From Solirubrobacteraceae bacterium (GTDB lineage Bacteria; Actinomycetota; Thermoleophilia; Solirubrobacterales; Solirubrobacteraceae), in contig JASLDD010000155.1 of the NCBI GenBank assembly GCA_030151725.1, forward strand, positions 1-16,401: a DNA stretch of 16,401 bases, written 5' to 3'. Below are positions 1 to 5,253 of the stretch, piece by piece. Position 1 is the stretch's first letter; each line of letters opens with the position of its first letter. The position numbers and the translations under genes are program-made. The notes beneath the pieces are model-generated. The model was not told where the DNA came from and searched no databases. It saw only the letters and a program-made list of their open reading frames with translations.

Positions 1-1
1 C

Positions 2-223
2 GGCCGCGGCGCCAACGATGAGAAGGTCGACCAGTGGCTCACAGCGGCAGCTCCCGTGGAGGGCTTCATCGGCTTTGCCATCGGCCGCTCCATCTGGTGG
101 GACCCGCTCAAGGCCTACGTGGACGGCAAGATCGAGCGCTCCGCCGGCGCACGCAAGATCGCCGAGAACTACCTCCGCTTCGTGGCCGTCTACGAGCGCG
201 CCAAGACACCAGTCAAGTCGTAG
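2..223 (+). CDS. DUF2090 domain protein, C-terminal fragment (5' end outside window)
   Basis: The open frame runs in from the left edge and encodes the last 73 residues of a protein. The stretch with GFIGFAIGRSIWWDPLKAY, followed by KIAENYLRFVAVYERA, matches from memory the C-terminal end of DUF2090. That TIM-barrel, class-I-aldolase-like domain is found alone or fused to the sugar kinase IolC, where it is linked to cleavage of the inositol-catabolism intermediate 2-deoxy-5-keto-gluconate 6-phosphate. Whether this copy is fused to a kinase or stands alone cannot be seen, so substrate and pathway are open. No start codon is present in the window. The next gene on the same strand begins about 130 bases downstream. 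Confidence 0.75.
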   Translation, partial: GRGANDEKVDQWLTAAAPVEGFIGFAIGRSIWWDPLKAYVDGKIERSAGARKIAENYLRFVAVYERAKTPVKS

Positions 224-356
224 GTCTCGTGTCAATCGTGACGTCGTTGGATCGTCGTTCCTGGCAAGGACGTACCCCTTCGGGGCACAGGCAGGATCGT
301 GGTGTGCTCGGCACGCGAGCGAGCGAGGACGCCGCCAGGGGCGAGGAGGCAACGAC
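224..356 (+). other. Hairpin-rich leader between the DUF2090 gene and the small membrane protein gene
   Basis: This 133-base gap holds two compact hairpins: a UUCG-type one at 275-285 (CCCC, TTC, GGGG), and one at 302-316 with a 6-bp stem (GTGTGC with GCACGC, one G-U pair) and a 3-base loop. No T-run follows either, so neither is a standard intrinsic terminator. I do not recognise a riboswitch class. It could be the 5' leader of the next gene or the 3' end of the previous transcript. Confidence 0.3.
344..349 (+). promoter_or_regulatory. Shine-Dalgarno AGGAGG deciding the GTG start at 357
   Basis: A perfect AGGAGG lies 7 bases before GTG at 357. The alternative ATG at 363 would be 13 bases away, so the GTG is favoured. 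This is one of the strongest ribosome binding sites in the window. Confidence 0.7.
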
Positions 357-596
357 GTGAAGATGCGTCAGAGCCTTGCCGATTGGGAGCAGGCGTTCGT
401 CAAGGAGATCAAGCTCGATCGTCACCGCCGCGATTCGCTGCGGCGCACCACCGAGCAGCGGGCGCTCAAGCGCGACATCGACAAGCGCCACAAGCGCGGC
501 TCGGTCCGCTACGCGTTGCTCGTGCTCACGCTCATCATGACCGCAGTCATAGTTACGGTCGTCATGTTTCGGACCCTGTACCTACTGCTGAGCTAA
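357..596 (+). CDS. Small single-pass membrane protein, unknown function
   Basis: A 79-residue protein from the GTG at 357, chosen because AGGAGG sits 7 bases upstream. Residues 1-50 are strongly charged (runs such as DRHRRDSLRR and KRDIDKRHKRG). Residues from about 52 to 78 form one hydrophobic segment (YALLVLTLIMTAVIVTVVMF) at the C-terminus. The basic residues just before the helix suggest that the charged domain is cytoplasmic and the C-terminus is buried or outside. I recognise no family. The gene ends 159 bases before the convergent csrA, with a palindromic element in the gap. It may be co-transcribed with the DUF2090 gene. The coding call rests on the ribosome site and the amphipathic plus membrane layout. 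Confidence 0.6.
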   Translation: MKMRQSLADWEQAFVKEIKLDRHRRDSLRRTTEQRALKRDIDKRHKRGSVRYALLVLTLIMTAVIVTVVMFRTLYLLLS

Positions 597-644
597 CTGC
601 CCCCGTCGACGGACCTGCGCACGGCCGGTCCCGCTGTTCCACTT

Positions 645-685
645 CCCGGATGCTGTATAGCCATGGTGATACAGCAGTCGCCGGG
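645..685. repeat. Palindromic element, copy A (intergenic)
   Basis: An inverted repeat lies between two convergent genes. The inner arms TGCTGTAT (651-658) and ATACAGCA (669-676) pair around a CCATGG centre, and the outer arms CCCGG (645-649) and CCGGG (681-685) extend the hairpin. The core 651-676 is identical at 24 of 26 positions to the reverse complement of the element inside pth (9250-9275). The match continues into GTCGC on the right side. It may also act as a bidirectional terminator stem for the converging genes, although no T-run follows. Confidence 0.7.
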
Positions 686-755
686 GCTAACCAATACGCA
701 GAACCTGCCCGCCCGCTGCATGGTGGGCCACGAACGGCACGCACCCGAAATCGCG

Positions 756-1019
756 CTAGCTACCGTCGCCCAACTCGCGCAGTGACTCGTCTACCACCTC
801 TGCTGCGTGCTCCGGCGCGCGGCCGTCGCTGCTCTCGCTGACTGTCACAGCGCCGGTTTCGCGATGGATCTCCAGATAGATCTCCTTGCGGAACACGGGG
901 ACCTTCTGGGGAGCCTGGATGCCGATTCGAACCTTCTCACCCATAACCGAGAGCACAGAGACCTCTATTTCGTCCCCGATCATGATGCTCTGGTTGGACT
1001 TGCGTGTCAGAACCAGCAT
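756..1019 (-). CDS. csrA: Carbon storage regulator CsrA
   Basis: An 87-residue protein starting MLVLTRKSNQSIMIGDEIEV. CsrA is a dimeric RNA-binding protein that binds GGA motifs in mRNA leaders and blocks or stabilises translation; in flagellated Gram-positives it controls flagellin and is held off by FliW. The conserved RNA-binding parts are present: the first strand LVLTRK, and R44 in the VFRKEIY segment. I moved the start from the longest frame to ATG at 1017-1019 because that gives the canonical N-terminus, with an AGGAGA site about 11 bases upstream. The core ends near residue 58; residues 59-87 form an acidic tail of unknown role. No fliW or flagellar gene is visible in the window. The gene is divergent from the unknown gene at 1237 and convergent with the small membrane protein gene. 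Confidence 0.95.
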   Translation of the reverse strand: MLVLTRKSNQSIMIGDEIEVSVLSVMGEKVRIGIQAPQKVPVFRKEIYLEIHRETGAVTVSESSDGRAPEHAAEVVDESLRELGDGS

Positions 1020-1030
1020 TTTGGGTGCAC

Positions 1031-1036
1031 TCTCCT
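1031..1036 (-). promoter_or_regulatory. Shine-Dalgarno site of csrA
   Basis: Read on the minus strand this is AGGAGA, 11 bases before the ATG at 1017-1019. It supports starting CsrA at MLVLTRK rather than at the upstream in-frame codons that would add 23 residues. Confidence 0.55.
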
Positions 1037-1130
1037 GTTTGCCGATTGGCGACCGGCGGCGAGCCCCAACTGCCGGTATCGCAAGCATAGTCCCAGGGCC
1101 GGGGGAAAGCCATCCCGAGCGCTCACCGCT

Positions 1131-1150
1131 GCAGCGGCGGCTGCTTTTTT
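1131..1150 (+). terminator. Possible intrinsic terminator upstream of csrA, plus-strand orientation
   Basis: GCAGC (1131-1135), loop GGCG and GCTGC (1140-1144) form a 5-bp stem directly followed by six Ts (1145-1150). This is textbook terminator layout but with a short stem. No plus-strand gene precedes it, since csrA is on the other strand. If real it would end an antisense or leader transcript crossing the csrA 5' region. A competing palindrome overlaps it (CCGCTGCAGCGG). Confidence 0.35.
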
Positions 1151-1236
1151 AAGACATCTCTCATACCGACCCAGCCGCCCCGCCAAGTGGGCCTGCGGCG
1201 TAGCGATGCCCTTTACGCTAGTCTCCCGGACCGTTC

Positions 1237-1800
1237 ATGCCCCGGAAATCTCTGCGCCCGCACCTCAACCAGATCCGCGCTTGGGTGCGCCAGGGTCGCA
1301 CCGACGCCTGGGTGGCCCACCAGCTCGAGGTCACAGTGCGCGACATCGAGCAGTTCAAGCGCCAGAACGAGCTTGTGAGCGACGAGGAGCCCGCCGAGGG
1401 CAACGCCGCAGCGGATTACCCCGAGGAGATCGATCTCCGCGCTGAGGACGATGCGCTGATCGCGGCAGAGCTCGAAGCCGCAGAAGCTGAGGCCGAGCGC
1501 GCACGCGCAGAGGCCGCCGAGCGTGGTGAGGACACGGACGCGTCCGAGGACTCGGAGGCTCCCAGCGGAACCCGCACCCGCTCACGCAGTCGCCGCGGCG
1601 GACGCGGGCGACGCTCCTCGGCGCGCAATACACCGCTTGAGGGCACCTTCGATCACGGCGAGGAGGGATATGGCCTGTGGCTGGACCCAGCCATTCAGGA
1701 CAACCCCATCTACGCTGAGCACTGGGCTGGACATCGCCCCGTGGAGGTCGTGGTCGAGGAGGACCGGATCGTCATTCGCCGCGTTGGCGAAGACGACTAG
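1237..1800 (+). CDS. Unknown protein: HTH-like N-terminus, charged linker, conserved-looking C-terminus
   Basis: A 187-residue protein with three parts. Residues 1-45 (LNQIRAWVRQGRTDAWVAHQ and on) look like a helix-turn-helix of the homeodomain/resolvase kind and could bind nucleic acid. Residues 48-108 are very acidic and Ala/Glu-rich, probably helical or coiled coil, followed by a basic patch at 110-130 (TRSRSRRGGRGRR) resembling RGG/SR nucleic-acid-binding linkers. Residues 135-187 form a compact segment (GYGLWLDPAIQDNPIYAEHW, then a beta-rich VEVVVEEDRIVIRRV). I do not recognise a named family. The start ATG is the first in frame with the HTH-like segment; no clear ribosome site precedes it. 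A TACGCT at 1214-1219 could be a -10 element, giving a very short leader. It converges with the minus-strand gene ending at 1819, 18 bases away. Confidence 0.75.
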   Translation: MPRKSLRPHLNQIRAWVRQGRTDAWVAHQLEVTVRDIEQFKRQNELVSDEEPAEGNAAADYPEEIDLRAEDDALIAAELEAAEAEAERARAEAAERGEDTDASEDSEAPSGTRTRSRSRRGGRGRRSSARNTPLEGTFDHGEEGYGLWLDPAIQDNPIYAEHWAGHRPVEVVVEEDRIVIRRVGEDD

Positions 1801-1818
1801 CCCAACTGCAGCACGCGC

Positions 1819-2169
1819 TCAGGTGGCAAGCTCGCGCCGCCCGCCCGCATAGTCGCTGGCCTCGCGCAGATATCTCCCGAAGGCGGCATCCACCACTATC
1901 CCTGCCTCCCAAGCCCAGGGATCCACCGGCGCGACCTTCATGGCGACCTGCAGGCACCAGCCGGTGCCCGCGTCGTAGAGCTCGACCAGCTCCTGCGCAG
2001 AGAAGCGCCCCCCCAACCGCCGGCGCAGCTCGGCCACCAACGCATCGATCACACGCTCCAACAGAGGGCCGCGCTCGTGCGGTGAGCGCTGCAGGCGTCG
2101 CTCGCCCTGCTGCCACTGATAGATAGCGGTCTCAAACGACACCCGGCCGAGGCTAGCAGCGGCCTGCAT
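1819..2169 (-). CDS. Small unknown protein downstream of the divIC-like gene
   Basis: A 116-residue soluble protein from ATG at 2167-2169. It has no signal peptide or membrane segment. The sequence is dense in charged and aromatic residues (FETAIYQWQQGERRL near the N-terminus, ELYDAGTGWCLQVAMKV in the middle, PWAWEAGIVVDAAFGRYLRE towards the end), as expected of a folded helical domain. I recognise no family. The start is uncertain: there is no strong ribosome site, and a GTG a few codons on (VSFETAI) is possible. It is the last gene of the long minus-strand run, separated from the divIC-like gene by the triple palindrome at 2177-2248, whose first unit ends only 7 bases before this start. The palindrome transcript would therefore sit over its ribosome-binding region. 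Confidence 0.7.
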   Translation of the reverse strand: MQAAASLGRVSFETAIYQWQQGERRLQRSPHERGPLLERVIDALVAELRRRLGGRFSAQELVELYDAGTGWCLQVAMKVAPVDPWAWEAGIVVDAAFGRYLREASDYAGGRRELAT

Positions 2170-2176
2170 TGCAGTT

Positions 2177-2248
2177 CCACCCGGCGCATGCGCCGGGTGG
2201 CCGGGTCGCACATGTGCGACCCGGGTCAGGGCCGCATGCGGCCCTGAC
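2177..2248. repeat. Three abutting perfect 24-bp palindromes with CATG centres
   Basis: Palindrome 1 (2177-2200) has left arm CCACCCGGCG, palindrome 2 (2201-2224) has CCGGGTCGCA, and palindrome 3 (2225-2248) has GTCAGGGCCG. Each arm is followed by CATG and its exact reverse complement, and the units touch with no spacer. As RNA each forms a 10-bp stem with a CAUG loop, on either strand. The arms differ between units, so this is not a simple tandem repeat. Arms of units 1 and 2 share ACCCGG/CCGGGT, allowing alternative cross-pairing. It lies between the divIC-like gene and the gene starting at 2169, both minus strand. It may be a terminator, an attenuator, an RNA-stability element or a protein-binding array; the function is unknown. 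Confidence 0.9.
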
Positions 2249-2282
2249 GACCAGACTCGAGACCCCGCAGGACCCCGCGCCG

Positions 2283-2675
2283 TCAGTTCTTGGGCAGCCC
2301 GCTGACCACGTAGGGCTGCTCGTTCTTCTTCATCATTCCCAGCTGGCGAGCAGCCGATTCGAGCGTGCCGGGCTTGGTCAGCTGTTCGTGCTGGCGTTGC
2401 AGTTGGGCGTGTTCGCGCTCCAGCGCCACCACTGCCGCGCCATCGCGATGGGATTGGCGCCACGTGGAGAACATGTGCATGCCGGCGCTCAGGTAAAGGT
2501 AGATCAGCGCTGCCATCACGCACAGCATCGCTGCGCGCCCCAAGCGATCCCAGCGCACGCGCGCTGCCGCACCGGACCCTGCCAGCAGCCCACTGCGCTC
2601 ACGGGCTTTGCGCGCCTGTGAGCCTCTGCGCGAGGGGGCATGGGTGGCGGAGGAGGCGGGCACCACTCCCCGCAT
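2283..2675 (-). CDS. Septum formation initiator family protein (DivIC/FtsB-like)
   Basis: A 130-residue protein. Residues 1-45 are a basic, disordered cytoplasmic tail, residues 47-66 one transmembrane helix (LCVMAALIYLYLSAGMHMF), and 76-100 a coiled coil (ALEREHAQLQRQHEQL). The end carries the family pattern ESAARQLGMMKKNEQPYVV, which resembles the E..AR..LGMV.PGE..Y signature of DivIC/FtsB. These bitopic proteins join FtsL and FtsQ/DivIB at the division site and help to activate septal cell-wall synthesis. It follows enolase by 72 bases in the same direction, the order usual in Actinobacteria. The start at ATG 2673-2675 is the likely one, but the ribosome site is weak. The family call is secure; which of DivIC or FtsB it represents is a matter of naming. 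Confidence 0.85.
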   Translation of the reverse strand: MRGVVPASSATHAPSRRGSQARKARERSGLLAGSGAAARVRWDRLGRAAMLCVMAALIYLYLSAGMHMFSTWRQSHRDGAAVVALEREHAQLQRQHEQLTKPGTLESAARQLGMMKKNEQPYVVSGLPKN

Positions 2676-2747
2676 TCGCTTTCTGTGGCCAAGCTCCTGC
2701 CGGTGATAGCCAGGTGGCGAAGTCGCGCCGGGTTCTGGCGGTGCCGA

Positions 2748-4025
2748 TCAGCGGCCTTGAAAGGCACTGCGGCCAGGGAACTCGGCCCTGTCTCCCAGCT
2801 GCTCCTCAATGCGCAGCAGCTGGTTGTACTTGGCCACCCTGTCAGAGCGCGACGGCGCTCCCGTCTTGATCTGCCCACAGCCCGTCGCCACGGCCAGATC
2901 CGCGATCGTCACATCCTCTGTCTCGCCCGAGCGGTGGCTCATCACGGCCGTGTATCCCGCCGCACGCGCCATCGCAATCGCCTGCAACGTCTCGGTGAGC
3001 GTGCCGATCTGGTTGACCTTGATCAGGATCGAGTTGCCCACCCCGGCCTCTATGCCCCTGCGCAGGCGCTCGGTGTTCGTCACGAACAGATCGTCCCCCA
3101 CGAGCTGCGTGGAGGCTCCCAGGCGCTCCGTGAGGGTCTTCCAGCCGTCCCAGTCCTCCTCGTCCATGCCGTCCTCTATCGACACGATCGGGTAGCGCGA
3201 CGCCAGATACGCCCAGTAGTCGCTCAGCTCGGCCGCGCTCAGCGTGCGGCCCTCATGCTCCAGCACATACGCCCCGCCGCTATAGATCTCGCTGGCAGCG
3301 GGGTCGAGCGCTATGGCCACATCCTCGCCTGGCGTGTACCCCGCCGCCTCGATGCCCTCGACGAGCATCTTCAGAGCCTCCTCGTTGGAGCTCAGATCCG
3401 GCGCAAAGCCACCCTCATCGCCCACTGTCGTGCCCAGACCCTGCTTGTGCAGCGTGCCTTTGAGGGCATGGAAGACCTCTGTGCCCATACGCAGGCACTC
3501 CGAGAAGCTGCCGGCCCCGCACGGCACCACCATGAACTCCTGGAAGTCAACTTTGTTGTCCGCATGCGCTCCACCATTGAGCACGTTCATCATCGGCACC
3601 GGCAGCACCCGCGCCGCCTCTCCCCCCAAGTAGCGCCACAGCGGCAGACCCTGCTCGGCCGCCTGGGCGTGGGCTGCCGCCAGCGACACGCCCAGGATCG
3701 CATTGGCTCCCAGGCGCGACTTGTTGGGCGTGCCGTCCAGCGCGATCAGCGTCCTGTCAACGCCCTCCTGATTGGCCGCGTCTGCGCCCTTGAGCTCCTG
3801 GGCGATCTCACCGTTGACGTTGGCGACCGCCCTGGTCACGCCCTTGCCTTGCCATGGCGTCCCACCGTCGCGTAGCTCCGTCGCCTCGAACTCTCCTGTG
3901 GAGGCGCCTGAGGGAACCGCTGCACGGCCCTTGGCGCCCGAGCCAAGCGAGACCTCGACCTCGACCGTGGGGTTGCCACGACTGTCAAGGACCTGGCGGC
4001 CGTGGATTCGCTCGATCTGACTCAT
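2748..4025 (-). CDS. eno: Enolase (phosphopyruvate hydratase)
   Basis: A 425-residue, full-length cytoplasmic enolase that interconverts 2-phosphoglycerate and phosphoenolpyruvate with Mg2+. The N-terminus IHGRQVLDSRGNPTVEVEV is diagnostic. The catalytic set is complete: S42 loop (SGASTGEFEA), H154 (GGAHADN), general acid/base E204 (VGDEGGF) and K336 (LIKVNQIGT), metal ligands D241, E284 (SIEDGMDEEDW) and D311 (LVGDDLF), plus H364-R365-S366 and K387 in the substrate site. The start is ATG at 4023-4025 with a good purine-rich site (GGAGAGG on the minus strand) about 8 bases upstream. It follows the PPIase lipoprotein gene by 45 bases and is followed by the DivIC-like gene, so it is probably part of a longer transcript. 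Confidence 0.98.
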   Translation of the reverse strand: MSQIERIHGRQVLDSRGNPTVEVEVSLGSGAKGRAAVPSGASTGEFEATELRDGGTPWQGKGVTRAVANVNGEIAQELKGADAANQEGVDRTLIALDGTPNKSRLGANAILGVSLAAAHAQAAEQGLPLWRYLGGEAARVLPVPMMNVLNGGAHADNKVDFQEFMVVPCGAGSFSECLRMGTEVFHALKGTLHKQGLGTTVGDEGGFAPDLSSNEEALKMLVEGIEAAGYTPGEDVAIALDPAASEIYSGGAYVLEHEGRTLSAAELSDYWAYLASRYPIVSIEDGMDEEDWDGWKTLTERLGASTQLVGDDLFVTNTERLRRGIEAGVGNSILIKVNQIGTLTETLQAIAMARAAGYTAVMSHRSGETEDVTIADLAVATGCGQIKTGAPSRSDRVAKYNQLLRIEEQLGDRAEFPGRSAFQGR

Positions 4026-4070
4026 CTGGCGGCCCTCTCCATCATCCGCACGCCGGCAGGCCGGGGTGCG

Positions 4071-5204
4071 CTAACCGGCGGTTGTGGTGCCGGCGGTGGA
4101 GCTCGTCTTGGGCGCTTTGTACTGCTTGCAGTCTTCCACCACATAGCCCGCGCGGCAGTCCGTCTTGGCCTTCCACCGCTTCTTGAATTCCTTCACGAAC
4201 TTAGTAAACGCTTCCTGCTGCCCGGTGGAGGTGAGCTGCTGTTTGATAGCGCTCTTGGACTGCGCCAGAGTCTGCTGGGTACCAGGCGTGGTGCTCAGCA
4301 CCTCAAAGATGTAGTAGCCGAAGGGCGTCTTCACGGGTCCGCTCAGCACGTTTGCCTTGGCGCCAAAAATCGCCGTGTCGAGCGACTTCTCCTCCTGGCC
4401 TTTGATCACCGTGAGCAGACCACCTTTGGTCTTGCTGGTGGGGTCAATCGAGACCTTCTTGGCAACACTGGCAAAGCTCTTGCCCGATTCCACTTCCTTC
4501 TTGGCGCTCGCAGCAGCCGCTTCAGTTTTGGTCAGGACAATCTCGACCTTGCGGCGTTCAGGCGTGCCGTAGCTGGATTTGTGCTGGTTGTAATACTTTT
4601 CGATCTCGCTGTTGGTGACTTTCGCATGGCCTTTAAGGATCTTCTGCTGAAGTTTCTGCGAGACCAGGTTCTGCTTGACCCGCAGCAGCAGATCCGAGAC
4701 CGTCTGCCCCGACGTCGACAGGAATTTTTCGAATTCGGCCGTTGTGGGGAACTGCTGTGTGCGGATTTTGACGAACTGCTTCTTGACTTCTGCATCGCTG
4801 AGCTTGATGCCCTGCGAGGTCGCTTCCCCCAGTACCCAGTCGAGTGACACGAGGAAGCCGAGCACCTCTGTCTTCAAAGTCTTGTATTGGGTTTCACACT
4901 GGGTCTTCAGCTGCGCCGTCGTAGGGGCCTTCTGCCCTTTGGCCGGTTTTGCAGTCGTAGCCGCGAGGTTTGAGATGCAAGCCGTGTAGTTCGGCGGTTC
5001 CGGCACCACGGTCTTGGCGGTGGCGCTCGTCTTGCTCGACGCTGACGCCACCGACATCCAGTGGTTGAACGTCGTTTTGGTAATCGGCGAGCTACCGACC
5101 TGGACCACGGCGTCGCCAGGAATCCCCCCGCCGCAGGCGGAAATACCCAAGAGGGCAAACAAAACGGCGCCTAGCGCCGATGTGAGACGGAGAGCCTTGG
5201 ACAC
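4071..5204 (-). CDS. PpiC-type peptidyl-prolyl isomerase lipoprotein (PrsA/SurA-like foldase)
   Basis: A 377-residue exported lipoprotein from GTG at 5202-5204. The signal peptide is SKALRLTSALGAVLFALL, with lipobox GISAC and lipidated C24. Residues about 35-205 resemble the SurA_N-type chaperone region, interrupted by a Ser/Thr/Ala/Lys-rich insert near 53-105 with two cysteines. Residues about 215-305 form the parvulin domain (RRKVEIVLTKTEAAA, then SFASVAKKVSIDPTSKTKGG and the TPFGYYIFEVLS end). A Lys-rich helical tail with two more cysteines (C350, C359) and a Thr/Ser-rich end follow. Such proteins help secreted proteins to fold outside the membrane. The longest frame would start 28 codons earlier and overlap the end of mfd; I prefer the GTG because it begins right before a normal signal peptide. 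A GTG at 5214-5216 is the alternative. Confidence 0.85.
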   Translation of the reverse strand: MSKALRLTSALGAVLFALLGISACGGGIPGDAVVQVGSSPITKTTFNHWMSVASASSKTSATAKTVVPEPPNYTACISNLAATTAKPAKGQKAPTTAQLKTQCETQYKTLKTEVLGFLVSLDWVLGEATSQGIKLSDAEVKKQFVKIRTQQFPTTAEFEKFLSTSGQTVSDLLLRVKQNLVSQKLQQKILKGHAKVTNSEIEKYYNQHKSSYGTPERRKVEIVLTKTEAAAASAKKEVESGKSFASVAKKVSIDPTSKTKGGLLTVIKGQEEKSLDTAIFGAKANVLSGPVKTPFGYYIFEVLSTTPGTQQTLAQSKSAIKQQLTSTGQQEAFTKFVKEFKKRWKAKTDCRAGYVVEDCKQYKAPKTSSTAGTTTAG

Positions 5205-5253
5205 GACGGCGCGCACTCTAGCGGAAAGCTCCAACGCTGTGCTTAACGAGTTT

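Noticed and set aside
224..356. Known riboswitch (glycine, c-di-AMP, cobalamin, SAM) or SRP RNA
   Set aside because: None of the conserved core motifs I know for these RNAs is present.
651..676. LexA/SOS box, because of CTGTAT...ATACAG
   Set aside because: The E. coli-type box has CTGT and ACAG 8 bases apart; here they are 14 apart. Actinobacterial LexA sites have a different sequence, and one copy is inside a gene.
709..726. Short hairpin with a TGCATG loop just downstream of csrA as its terminator
   Set aside because: The stem is only 6 bp with one G-U pair and no T-run follows on the minus strand; support is too weak for a feature.
2177..2248. CRISPR array or simple tandem repeat
   Set aside because: The units differ in sequence, are each fully palindromic and have no spacers. 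There are no cas genes.
1819..2523. 234-codon version of the small unknown minus-strand gene
   Set aside because: The extra N-terminal part is translated from the triple palindrome and overlaps the divIC-like gene in another frame. The ATG at 2169 gives a normal-looking protein.
2640..3875. A 411-codon open frame on the plus strand
   Set aside because: It mirrors enolase on the opposite strand, where all catalytic residues are present. There is no start signal or domain in the antisense product.
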